From NCBI GenBank assembly GCA_035472475.1, contig DATIPA010000055.1, positions 1-5,944 of the forward strand: a stretch of 5,944 nt of DNA. Direction: 5' to 3'. The translations under genes and the position numbers were made by a program. This DNA is from JAFAXD01 sp035472475. Its GTDB lineage: Bacteria; Pseudomonadota; Alphaproteobacteria; Rhizobiales; Xanthobacteraceae. This document shows positions 1 through 5,944 of the stretch, piece by piece. A model generated the notes under the pieces. That model was not told the origin of the DNA. It did no database searches and saw only the letters and a program-made list of their open reading frames with translations. Every line of letters starts with the position of its first letter. Within the stretch, counting starts at the first letter, position 1.

Positions 1-627
1 AGCCCAGGTATCTTCCGGCGCCTCGATCACCCACGTGCTCAGGTTCTGCTTGTACTGGTAGGTGCACAAGTCCCAGATCCCGAACTCGTTGGTCGCGAAA
101 AAGAACGAGAAGGCAGGCGTTGGCGCGGTGCTCCCGAGCCAGATGAAATGGTTGCGGCGCAGCTCGACCTGCGGCTGAAAATACTCCTTATAGCGCTCGC
201 GGATCATGCTGTTGATTCCATCGGCCGCCACGATCAAGTCGACGTCCGCGAAGCGAGCGAGATCATCGATCTCGGTCGAGAATTGGAGCCGCACGCCGAG
301 TTCAGCGCAGCGATCCTGCAGGATCATGAGCAGGCTGCGCCGCTCGGTGCCGCAGAAGCCGTGACCGGTCGAGCGCACGACGCTGTCGTGGAAATGGAAA
401 TCGATCTCGTCCCAGTATGAAAACTCTTTGGTGATGGCCGCGTAGGACTGCCGGTCGTAGTCCATCAGGTTGTCGAGCGTCTCGTCCGAGAACACGACGC
501 CAAACCCGAACGTGTCGTCGCGCTGATTCCGCTCGTAGACGCTGATGTCGTAATCGGGATGGCGCTTCTTCATCAGCAGGGCGAAGTAAAGCCCGCCCGG
601 CCCGCCTCCGATGATAGCGATTTTCAT
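1..627 (-). CDS. FAD-dependent aryl-CoA monooxygenase, salicylyl-CoA 5-hydroxylase / 2-aminobenzoyl-CoA monooxygenase-like (N-terminal part)
   Basis: The reading frame runs open from an ATG at 627 to the left edge, giving the first 209 residues; the gene continues outside. Visible FAD-binding marks are the dinucleotide motif GGGPGG at residues 7-12, an acidic E32 ending the second beta strand (VYER), and the DG motif ADGINSMIR around 135-143. The start MKIAIIGGGPGG and the segment FGFGVVFSDETL (40-51) resemble the salicylyl-CoA 5-hydroxylase / 2-aminobenzoyl-CoA monooxygenase-reductase family as I remember it. Members are usually close to 780 residues, with an FMN-type oxidoreductase half after the FAD domain. 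That second half is not visible here, so bifunctionality is inferred. The start is supported by an AGAGAGG ribosome site seven bases upstream. These enzymes hydroxylate an aromatic ring already bound to CoA, which fits the CoA ligase gene nearby. Salicylyl-CoA versus 2-aminobenzoyl-CoA cannot be decided. A promoter and probable operator lie upstream. Confidence 0.85.
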   Translation of the reverse strand, partial: MKIAIIGGGPGGLYFALLMKKRHPDYDISVYERNQRDDTFGFGVVFSDETLDNLMDYDRQSYAAITKEFSYWDEIDFHFHDSVVRSTGHGFCGTERRSLLMILQDRCAELGVRLQFSTEIDDLARFADVDLIVAADGINSMIRERYKEYFQPQVELRRNHFIWLGSTAPTPAFSFFFATNEFGIWDLCTYQYKQNLSTWVIEAPEDTWA

Positions 628-711
628 GTCGCGGCCTCTCTGATCCGCACGTTGGCCCCGCGGCTACCGAGGCTCCGCGCTCGGCGGACCGAATAGCGTA
701 AAGTAAGACGT

Positions 712-739
712 ATTTTGCAATGTACTTTGCAACAGTCAA
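712..739 (-). promoter_or_regulatory. Candidate sigma-70 promoter of the monooxygenase gene
   Basis: Read on the minus strand, TTGACT (739-734) matches the -35 consensus at five of six positions. After a 16-base spacer comes CAAAAT (717-712), matching the -10 consensus at four of six. Transcription would start near 705, leaving a leader of roughly 78 bases before the ATG at 627. The leader contains a short possible stem (arms 667-671 and 680-684) of doubtful meaning. The spacer is almost entirely filled by the near-palindrome at 715-732, so a protein bound there should block RNA polymerase. The motif match is seen directly; promoter activity is inferred. Confidence 0.55.
715..732. promoter_or_regulatory. 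18-bp near-palindromic operator, probable MarR-type regulator site
   Basis: The 18 bases TTGCAATGTACTTTGCAA equal their reverse complement except for one mismatched pair (721/726). Each half contains TTGCAA, itself a palindrome, with centres 12 bp apart. Size and symmetry suit a MarR-family dimer. The site sits between the -35 and -10 of the divergent monooxygenase promoter and 80 bp before the start of the regulator gene at 813. A related site occurs at 1392-1409. Binding by the adjacent regulator is inferred from position and symmetry. Confidence 0.6.
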
Positions 740-785
740 GGCGCCCTGCCCGATTGAATATCGACAGGCCAAAGGCTATCCACGA

Positions 786-800
786 GGTTCATTGGGAACC
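786..800. repeat. Small inverted repeat ahead of the regulator gene
   Basis: GGTTC (786-790) and GAACC (796-800) are perfect inverted arms around a five-base centre, ending directly before the ribosome site of the regulator gene. It could be a weak mRNA hairpin affecting translation or a minor protein site. Five-bp arms are short enough to arise by chance, and the sequence is unrelated to the TTGCAA operators. Confidence 0.25.
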
Positions 801-807
801 GAAAGGA
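801..807 (+). promoter_or_regulatory. Ribosome binding site that decides the start of the regulator gene
   Basis: GAAAGGA lies five bases before the ATG at 813, a good Shine-Dalgarno match and spacing. The longest open frame would begin at an ATG at 720, but that codon lies inside the probable operator and has no purine-rich sequence ahead of it. The start at 813 is therefore preferred. Confidence 0.7.
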
Positions 808-812
808 ATCGC

Positions 813-1361
813 ATGCCCGCCCGCAGCACCGCCGGCAAACCCCGTCAACGGGCCAAATACCCGGACCCGCCGCTCGGCCGCAGCGAGCGCGAGCGCTCAT
901 TCCTGGAGTTCGAGCAGGCACTGATTTGCGCGTCAGAGGCGTTCTACCGTTTCGCCGGCATCATCCTCGGCGCCGAAGGCAAGGCCGCCAATCTGACCGG
1001 GCACGAAAACGTCATCCTTCAGCAGCTGATGTACCTGCCAAAGCCACGTAGTGTCAGCGATTTAAGCCGGTTTACCAACCGTGACGACATCTCGAACATT
1101 CAGTACAGCTTGCGCAAGCTGGCGTCGGTCGGCTTGATCGAGAAGGTTCCGGGGACCGCCAACCGCGATACCCGTTATCGCCCGACGGCGGCCGGCCGCG
1201 CGCTGACCGAGGCGATGGTTAACCGCCGGCGTGAGCTCTTGATCAACCCGAGTACCAACCTCAAGGACGTCGAGGCGCAGCTGCGGGCGGCGACTGCCGC
1301 CATGTCGCTCTTGACCGGGCTTTACGACCACGTCTCCCGCGTGCTCACCGGACGGTTCTAG
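813..1361 (+). CDS. MarR-like winged-helix transcriptional regulator
   Basis: The 182-residue protein has the size and layout of MarR-family dimers. A basic, proline-rich N-terminal tail (1-25) is followed by a helix around 28-52 that would belong to the dimer interface. A winged helix-turn-helix spans about 62-130: LTGHENVILQQL, then SVSDLSRF and a recognition helix near DDISNIQYSLRKLASVGLI (91-109). The wing has VPGTANRDTRYRPTAAGRAL (112-131), whose basic residues and TxAGR ending are typical of MarR wings. A C-terminal helix (about 150-178) closes the dimerisation region. It is divergent from the monooxygenase and 80 bp upstream of the CoA ligase, so it is probably the local repressor. Characterised relatives in aromatic pathways (BadR, CouR, FerC) respond to CoA thioesters, making an aryl-CoA effector likely but unproven. 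The effector and the sign of control cannot be read from the sequence. Start chosen from the ribosome site at 801-807. Confidence 0.8.
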   Translation: MPARSTAGKPRQRAKYPDPPLGRSERERSFLEFEQALICASEAFYRFAGIILGAEGKAANLTGHENVILQQLMYLPKPRSVSDLSRFTNRDDISNIQYSLRKLASVGLIEKVPGTANRDTRYRPTAAGRALTEAMVNRRRELLINPSTNLKDVEAQLRAATAAMSLLTGLYDHVSRVLTGRF

Positions 1362-1391
1362 GAAATGCCTTGCCGGTGCAGCGCTATCATG

Positions 1392-1409
1392 TTGCAATAT
1401 ACCGTGTAA
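1392..1409. promoter_or_regulatory. Second, degenerate copy of the operator, before the CoA ligase
   Basis: TTGCAATATACCGTGTAA matches the 715-732 operator at 14 of 18 positions, with the left TTGCAA half perfect and the right half degenerate (GTGTAA). It lies in the 80-bp gap between the regulator stop and the ligase ATG. TGTAAT at 1405-1410 overlaps its right end and resembles a -10 box (five of six), although no convincing -35 sits 16-18 bases upstream. If that -10 is real, transcription would begin around 1417 and leave a leader of about 25 bases. The same regulator may thus control the ligase separately from its own gene. Confidence 0.45.
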
Positions 1410-1441
1410 TTCGCACCATAGATTCGCGGCAGGTTTCGGTA

Positions 1442-3049
1442 ATGGCGGAGCCGACAGCGGACACTTACGACCCAACCCATTTTCGCGCGCAGGGCTGGTG
1501 GCGCGACGAAACGCTCGGCGGCTGGCTGGAGCGCTGCGCCGCGAGCCGGGGCGGACACGCCGCGGTGATGATCGGCCGACAATCGTTCAGCTACGAAAGT
1601 CTCAAGGCGCGCGTCGCCGCTTTCGCGTCGGGGCTGCACCGGATCGGGATTATGCCGGGCAACGTGGTCGCAGTGCACCTGCCGAATATTCCTGAATTTC
1701 TGATCGCATGGTTCGCCATCAATGCGCGCGGCGCCATCATGCAGACCATTCACATGCCGTATGGCATGCGCGAAGTCGAGCACATGCTCCGCCATAGCGG
1801 TGCCAAAGCGGTGATTGCGCTCAGCGACCTGAAGGGGCGCTCGCCGGCTGCCGAGATTGCCGCACTCAAGCTGTCGGGCCTAGCCGTGATCGCGCTGGGC
1901 AACCAGGTTCCCGACACGCACAACTACGTTGACCTCGCGGCAGCGGGAGCGGCCAATCCGCTATCGCCGCACCCTGCTCGTGCCACGGATCCGTTCTTGC
2001 AGCTCTATACCTCGGGGACGACGTCCGCGCCCAAGGCCGTATCGGTCACCTACAATCATTTTCTGAGCAATGCGCACATGTGCGCGCAGGAATTCGGCTT
2101 TCGTCCCGATGACCGCGTGCTTTGCCTCGCGCCTTTTACGCACCTCTACGGCCTCTACGCGCTCGAGCTTGGCTTCTCGGTCGGGGCCACAGCGTGCCTT
2201 GTTCCAATGTTTACCCCGCCGGATTTCATCGCGGCGCTGGTCGACATGCAGCCGACCGTACTGATTGCCGGTCCCGCCCACATCGCGGCCTGCATGGCGC
2301 AGCGCCTGTTCGACGGCGTCAACCTCGCCAGCATTCGCTTCGCGGTGCTGTCCGGAACGAATGTTCCGATCCCGCTCTCGCAGGCGTTCGAAGCCATGAT
2401 GCCCAACGGTAGAGTGCAGCAGGCCTGGGGCATGACCGAACTGCAGTTCGGCGCCTGCAGCCGGATCACCGACAGCACCGACGTTCGTTTTGGCACGATC
2501 GGCCGGGCCACGCCCGGTACGCAACTACGGGTCGCTGATCCCGACAGCGGCCAGATCCTGGCGCCGGGCGAGACCGGCGAGTTGCAGGTGCGTGGATGCT
2601 CGCTGTTCTCCGGCTATGTCAAAAACGCCGATGCGACGGCGGCAAGCTTCACCCGGGACGGCTGGTTTCGGACCGGCGACCTCGCCTCCATGGACGCGGC
2701 AGGAAACGTCAAGCTGAGCGGCCGCATCAAAGAGCTGATCAACCGCGGCGGCATCAAGTTCAATCCAAGCGAGCTCGAAGCGGCGATCGCCACGCATCCG
2801 GCGGTGGCGCAGGTTGCGATCGCACCAGTGCCTGACAATATCCTGGGCGAGCGCGCGGCCTGTTTTGTCATCCTGCACCCCAACGCCAGCTTCGACTTCG
2901 ATACGCTCAAGGGTTTTCTGGCGGAGAAGAAATTCGCCAAGTTCACCTGGCCGGAGCAGCTCGAAATCGTCTCCGACATGCCGATGACGCCGACCCGCAA
3001 GATCATGAAACCCGAACTGGTGCAACGTTTCTTGGCAGCTCTGCGTTAG
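1442..3049 (+). CDS. AMP-forming acyl/aryl-CoA ligase (ANL superfamily)
   Basis: The 535-residue protein has the usual length and all core motifs of adenylate-forming ligases. These are the phosphate loop YTSGTTSAPK (189-198), aromatic/acyl pocket PFTHLYG (231-237), WGMTE (329-333), TGD (411-413), the hinge region GRIKELINRGGIKF (427-440), and PTRKIMK with the expected catalytic lysine K520. It should convert a carboxylic acid, ATP and CoA into the acyl-CoA via an acyl-AMP in the cytoplasm. Next to an aryl-CoA hydroxylase, the likely substrate is an aromatic acid such as 2-aminobenzoate or salicylate. The Asn that contacts the ring hydroxyl in 2,3-dihydroxybenzoate ligases (HNY in DhbE) is Leu here (HLY), so a standard dihydroxybenzoate role is unlikely; a cyclohexanecarboxylate-type ligase is an alternative. 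The frame extends upstream to a TTG at 1370, but the ATG at 1442 has a GGCAGG eight bases before it, begins a typical N-terminus, and lies downstream of the probable operator. Confidence 0.88.
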   Translation: MAEPTADTYDPTHFRAQGWWRDETLGGWLERCAASRGGHAAVMIGRQSFSYESLKARVAAFASGLHRIGIMPGNVVAVHLPNIPEFLIAWFAINARGAIMQTIHMPYGMREVEHMLRHSGAKAVIALSDLKGRSPAAEIAALKLSGLAVIALGNQVPDTHNYVDLAAAGAANPLSPHPARATDPFLQLYTSGTTSAPKAVSVTYNHFLSNAHMCAQEFGFRPDDRVLCLAPFTHLYGLYALELGFSVGATACLVPMFTPPDFIAALVDMQPTVLIAGPAHIAACMAQRLFDGVNLASIRFAVLSGTNVPIPLSQAFEAMMPNGRVQQAWGMTELQFGACSRITDSTDVRFGTIGRATPGTQLRVADPDSGQILAPGETGELQVRGCSLFSGYVKNADATAASFTRDGWFRTGDLASMDAAGNVKLSGRIKELINRGGIKFNPSELEAAIATHPAVAQVAIAPVPDNILGERAACFVILHPNASFDFDTLKGFLAEKKFAKFTWPEQLEIVSDMPMTPTRKIMKPELVQRFLAALR

Positions 3050-3059
3050 CCGATAGGCG

Positions 3060-4901
3060 TTAACTGCGCGCCTGATCATGCTCGAGCAGCGCCGGCGCCC
3101 ACACCGCCGCCGGATCGTCCGGCGGCACCGCTGATAGCAGCGCGCGCGTGTAAGGATGGGCTGGCGCGGCGAACAGCCGCTCGGTCGGGCCGGCTTCAAC
3201 AACTTCGCCGCGGAACATGACCAGCACCCGATCGCACAGATAGCGAACGACCGAGAGGTCGTGCGAGATGAACACCATCGAAAATGCGCGCTGTTTGCGC
3301 AACCCAATCAGCAAATTCAACAGCTGCGCCTGTACCGAAACGTCGAGCCCTGAGACGATTTCGTCGGCGATCAGGATCTTTGGCGCCGCGCAGAGCGCGC
3401 GCGCGATATTGACCCGCTGGCGCTGGCCGCCGGAGAGCTGCGAGGGAAAGCGCGCTGCGGTCTCGGGCGGCAGGCCGATCTCGGCCAGCAAGCTGCGGGC
3501 GCGCGCGAGGCGCTCCTCGCGACTAACAGTGCCGGCCGCTTCCAGCGACTGGGTGACGATCCCGCCGACGCGCCGGCGCGGATTGAGTGCCGATTGCGGG
3601 TCCTGAAAGATCAGTTGCGTGTCGTGGGCGCTGCGGCCGACCGCGAGATTGTGCACGACCTCCTGGTCGGCGAGCTTGATTGCACCGCGCGAGGGCTGCT
3701 CGAGTCCCACCAGCAGGCGCGCAAGCGTGGTCTTGCCGCTCCCGCTTTCACCGACAACGCCGAGAAATTCATTGGCGCCGAGCGCAAAACTAACCTCGCG
3801 CACTGCTGCAAATATCGACCGGTTGAACATCACGCCCACCAAAAAATCCTTCGACAGCGCCGAGACCTCGAGCACCGGGGCACCTGCCAGAGCCACCTCC
3901 TCCAATGCGGCCAGCGGCGCGGCGATCGCGCGCGTGGCGGCGGTGCGGATGCAGGCAGCCGTGTGAGCGGGCGCGACCTCGACGAACGGCGGGGCACCGC
4001 GCGCGCAGTCCGGCACCGCGTTGGGACAACGCGGAGCGAACGCGCAGCCAGTGATGTCCTTGTAGGCACTGAGCCCCGGCATGCGCTCAGGCAAAGAAGC
4101 GAGCGCGCGCCGGGCTCCGCTCATTGGCGGATTCGCGAGCTGCAGACAGCGGCTGTAAGGATGCGCGGGCGCCGCCAGCACGGCGCGTGCCGGACCATAC
4201 TCGACCGGGCGGCCGGCATAGAGCACCAGGATGTCATCGCAGATCTGCCCCGCGAGCCGCAGGTCGTGGGTGATGAACAACACGGCGGTGCCGTCGCGCT
4301 CCTGCATCTCGGTGATCAAGCGCACGATGCGCGCCTGGATGGTGACGTCGAGCGCGGTGGTCGGCTCGTCGGCGATGACGAGCCGCGGCCGGCTAGCGAA
4401 CGCCATTGCGATGAGCACACGCTGACACATGCCGCCCGAAATCTGGTGCGGGTATTGGCGCAGGAGATCGGCGCCGCGTGGCAAGTGCACGGCCTTCAAC
4501 TGATCAAGTGCGCGTGCCCGTCGTTCCCTTGGAGACCTAAGCCCGAGCCGGCGCAGGTGTTCGTCGATCTGTTGGCCGATGGTGAGCACCGGGTTGAGCG
4601 CGGAGAGCGGTTCCTGCGGAATGAACGCGATCTCGCTCCCCAACAATGCCTGCCGCTCGTCGGGCGGCATGCCGACCAGATCGCGGCCACCGAACAGCAG
4701 GCTCCCGGCCGTGACCGCGAATCCGGGGGGAAGCATCTGCGCGATGGTGCGGCCGACCATCGATTTGCCGGCCCCGGATTCGCCGACAAGCCCGACCACG
4801 CGGCCTTGCTCGAGCGTCAGGCTGAAGTCGCGCAACACCGGCACGAGGTCACCGCCGAGCTTCGCGGACACCATCAGGTCGCGGGCGGCAAGGACGCTCA
4901 T
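3060..4901 (-). CDS. Fused dual ATP-binding protein of a dipeptide/oligopeptide-type ABC importer (DppD-DppF-like)
   Basis: The 613-residue protein contains two complete ABC ATPase domains. Domain 1: Walker A GESGAGKS (40-47), Q-loop Q96, signature ISGGMCQR (154-161), Walker B LVIADEP (174-180), switch H212. Domain 2: Walker A GESGSGKT (384-391), Q433, signature LSGGQRQR (489-496), Walker B with D513 and catalytic E514, H547. Between them (about 231-320) is the oligopeptide-transporter C-terminal domain with cysteines C286, C292, C299 and C317, the pattern reported to hold an iron-sulphur cluster in OppD-type proteins. Domain 2 has only a short tail without such cysteines. The fusion replaces separate DppD and DppF subunits and powers uptake through the two permeases upstream. 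Its ATG overlaps the preceding permease stop by four bases (ATGA) and has no clear ribosome site, indicating translational coupling. Substrates of this family include peptides, nickel, opines and sugars-like solutes; none can be assigned here. Confidence 0.93.
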   Translation of the reverse strand: MSVLAARDLMVSAKLGGDLVPVLRDFSLTLEQGRVVGLVGESGAGKSMVGRTIAQMLPPGFAVTAGSLLFGGRDLVGMPPDERQALLGSEIAFIPQEPLSALNPVLTIGQQIDEHLRRLGLRSPRERRARALDQLKAVHLPRGADLLRQYPHQISGGMCQRVLIAMAFASRPRLVIADEPTTALDVTIQARIVRLITEMQERDGTAVLFITHDLRLAGQICDDILVLYAGRPVEYGPARAVLAAPAHPYSRCLQLANPPMSGARRALASLPERMPGLSAYKDITGCAFAPRCPNAVPDCARGAPPFVEVAPAHTAACIRTAATRAIAAPLAALEEVALAGAPVLEVSALSKDFLVGVMFNRSIFAAVREVSFALGANEFLGVVGESGSGKTTLARLLVGLEQPSRGAIKLADQEVVHNLAVGRSAHDTQLIFQDPQSALNPRRRVGGIVTQSLEAAGTVSREERLARARSLLAEIGLPPETAARFPSQLSGGQRQRVNIARALCAAPKILIADEIVSGLDVSVQAQLLNLLIGLRKQRAFSMVFISHDLSVVRYLCDRVLVMFRGEVVEAGPTERLFAAPAHPYTRALLSAVPPDDPAAVWAPALLEHDQARS

Positions 4902-5749
4902 GTGCGCACCGCGGTGAGCCGCACGTCGAGGGTGCGGCGCAGGCCGTCACCTAACAGGTTGAATCCGAACACCGTGATGAAGATCGCCAGAATTGGAAAG
5001 ATCAGGTTCCAGGACGACTGATAAACATATTGACGCGCATCGGCGATCATCTGCCCCCAGGCCGGGGTATCGGCGCTCACGCTCATGCCGACGAAGGAGA
5101 GGATTGCTTCCACGATCACTGCGATGCCCATTTCAAGACTCATCAACGTGATCAGCAGCGGCACGGTTGCCGGCAGAACTTCGCGCGTGATGGTGCGCCA
5201 ATGCGAGAAACCCATCAGCCGTGCCGCCGTCACGTAGTCGCGCCGCCTGACCACCAGCACCTCGCTACGCAGCACGCGGCAAAAGCGCGTCCAGTCCACC
5301 AGGATGATGGCGAGGATGACGTTGCGTAGCCCAGTGCCCAACCCAACCATGAGAATGAGCGAGAGGATCACCGGCGGAAACGACATCCATACGTCAACGA
5401 CGCGGCCGATCAGCCAGTCGACCCGGCCGCCGAAATAACCGGCGACGTGTGCGAGCACGCCGCCCAGCAGCATGGCGCCGAACGATGCCACCACCGCAAC
5501 CGTCATGGCGACGCGCGCCCCATAAATCAGGCGCGAGAGCACGCAGCGGCCGAGGCTGTCGGTGCCGAGCGGAAACTCCGCCTCACCGCCCGGCAGCCAT
5601 GCCGGCGGCAGCAAGGTCGCGATCAGGTTCTGCTCATTCGGATCATGCGGTGCGAGCAGCGGCGCGAACACCGCCGTAAGCCCGATAAGAAGCACGATCG
5701 CCAACCCGATCAGCACACGTGCGGAGCGCATCCATGTTGGCAGCCGCAT
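4898..5749 (-). CDS. ABC transporter inner-membrane permease, DppC/OppC-like
   Basis: The 283-residue protein is of normal length for the DppC/OppC family. A first membrane helix spans about 11-33, followed by a periplasmic stretch with the family motif FPLGTDSLGR (59-68) leading into SRLIYGAR (72-79). Further hydrophobic segments lie near 80-105, 125-152, 195-222 and 247-268. The cytoplasmic EAA-type loop that docks on the ATPase is AARLMGFSHWRTITREVLPA (175-194), with the conserved G180 and terminal LP. It should pair with the DppB-like permease to form the channel. It starts 3 bp after the stop of that permease and overlaps the ATPase start by 4 bp, so all three form one operon. Position 69 is Cys where most relatives, as I recall, have Asp (GRDxLSR). 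Transported substrate unknown. Confidence 0.92.
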   Translation of the reverse strand: MRLPTWMRSARVLIGLAIVLLIGLTAVFAPLLAPHDPNEQNLIATLLPPAWLPGGEAEFPLGTDSLGRCVLSRLIYGARVAMTVAVVASFGAMLLGGVLAHVAGYFGGRVDWLIGRVVDVWMSFPPVILSLILMVGLGTGLRNVILAIILVDWTRFCRVLRSEVLVVRRRDYVTAARLMGFSHWRTITREVLPATVPLLITLMSLEMGIAVIVEAILSFVGMSVSADTPAWGQMIADARQYVYQSSWNLIFPILAIFITVFGFNLLGDGLRRTLDVRLTAVRT

Positions 5750-5752
5750 CGC

Positions 5753-5944
5753 TCAAGCAATCCGCAGCTTGGGGTTGAGCACGAGATAGAGCGCGTCCAC
5801 GATCGTGTTGATGATCAGCACGACCACGCAATAGGTCAGCCCGACCGCCTGGATGATCGGCAGATCGGCATTGCGGACCGCGTCGACCATCAGGTTGCCT
5901 AGCCCGGGATAGGAGTAGATCACCTCTACCAGCAGCGTGCCGCC
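5753..5944 (-). CDS. ABC transporter inner-membrane permease, DppB/OppB-like (C-terminal part)
   Basis: A minus-strand frame open from the right edge ends with TGA at 5755-5753 and encodes the last 63 residues of a permease. The stretch GGTLLVEVIYSYPGLGNLMVDAV and ending in a membrane helix (VGLTYCVVVLIINTIVDALY) and LNPKLRIA is characteristic of DppB/OppB C-termini. In particular, the family usually has VE.IFs.PGLG.L and D..Y...DPR. Here the final motif has LNPKLRI in place of the DPRI type. The rest of the protein, and presumably the periplasmic binding protein gene, lie beyond the window. The next permease gene begins 3 bp downstream, so the two are cotranscribed and would form the transmembrane heterodimer. 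Confidence 0.88.
   Translation of the reverse strand, partial: GGTLLVEVIYSYPGLGNLMVDAVRNADLPIIQAVGLTYCVVVLIINTIVDALYLVLNPKLRIA

Noticed and set aside
667..684. Five-bp stem (CCGAG/CTCGG) in the monooxygenase leader
   Set aside because: Short stem with an eight-base loop and no T-run or riboswitch-like context; not enough to call an attenuator.
302..772. A 156-codon minus-strand open frame spanning the monooxygenase start and the divergent promoter region
   Set aside because: It is out of frame with the monooxygenase, whose FAD motifs are clear, and it runs through the intergenic promoter and operator.
720..812. N-terminal extension of the regulator from the ATG at 720
   Set aside because: The ATG lies inside the near-palindromic operator, has no ribosome site, and the added 31 residues do not resemble a MarR N-terminus; the ATG at 813 has GAAAGGA five bases upstream.
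3035..3072. Possible bidirectional terminator between the convergent ligase and ATPase genes
   Set aside because: Only a three-bp GCC/GGC stem with no T-run on either strand was found around the 10-bp gap, which is too weak for an intrinsic terminator.
2525..3307. A 260-codon minus-strand open frame across the ligase end and ATPase end
   Set aside because: It spans two convergent genes with strong motif support in other frames; Arg- and Cys-rich composition marks it as a shadow frame.
4907..4916. Perfect 10-bp palindrome CACCGCGGTG just before the ATPase start
   Set aside because: It lies in the coding end of the permease, is short and all but composed of G and C, and is readily expected by chance in this DNA.
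3594..5021. A 475-codon plus-strand open frame opposite the ABC ATPase gene
   Set aside because: It is antisense to a gene with two full sets of ABC motifs, has a low-complexity composition rich in Arg, His, Gln and Ala typical of the complementary frame in G+C-rich DNA, and shows no recognisable domain.

Overview
The window is G+C-rich DNA with densely packed genes. Its gene content (an aryl-CoA hydroxylase, a MarR/winged-helix regulator, an acyl/aryl-CoA ligase and a dipeptide-type ABC transporter with fused ATPases) suggests an alphaproteobacterium of the Bradyrhizobium/Rhodopseudomonas kind (Hyphomicrobiales). The taxonomic guess rests on style and remembered gene neighbourhoods, not on a marker gene.

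Left half (1-3049): a small aromatic-acid catabolic divergon. A flavin monooxygenase leaves the window on the minus strand (1-627, N-terminal 209 residues only). It resembles the salicylyl-CoA 5-hydroxylase / 2-aminobenzoyl-CoA monooxygenase family. On the plus strand follow a MarR-like winged-helix regulator (813-1361) and an AMP-forming acyl/aryl-CoA ligase (1442-3049). The expected chemistry is that the ligase makes a CoA thioester of an aromatic acid and the monooxygenase hydroxylates the CoA-bound ring. The regulator would control both, probably by sensing the acid or its CoA ester.

The most informative non-coding signal is an 18-bp near-palindrome (715-732, two TTGCAA half-sites) lying in the spacer of a good minus-strand promoter for the monooxygenase. 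A related copy (14 of 18 positions) lies at 1392-1409, in the gap just before the ligase. Together they suggest one regulator acting at two sites. The second site also argues that the ligase starts at the ATG at 1442.

Right half (3060-5944): a separate minus-strand operon, convergent with the ligase with only 10 bp between stop codons. In transcription order it encodes a DppB/OppB-like permease (C-terminal 63 residues only), a DppC/OppC-like permease, and a single polypeptide carrying two ABC ATPase domains (DppD-DppF type). The genes nearly touch (3 bp) or overlap by 4 bp (ATGA). The substrate-binding protein and the rest of the first permease would lie beyond the right edge. The sequence does not show whether this importer has anything to do with the aromatic module.

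No RNA gene, insertion sequence, CRISPR array or obvious intrinsic terminator was seen. The window looks like an ordinary accessory catabolic region rather than a new class of system. The paired operators are its best lead.
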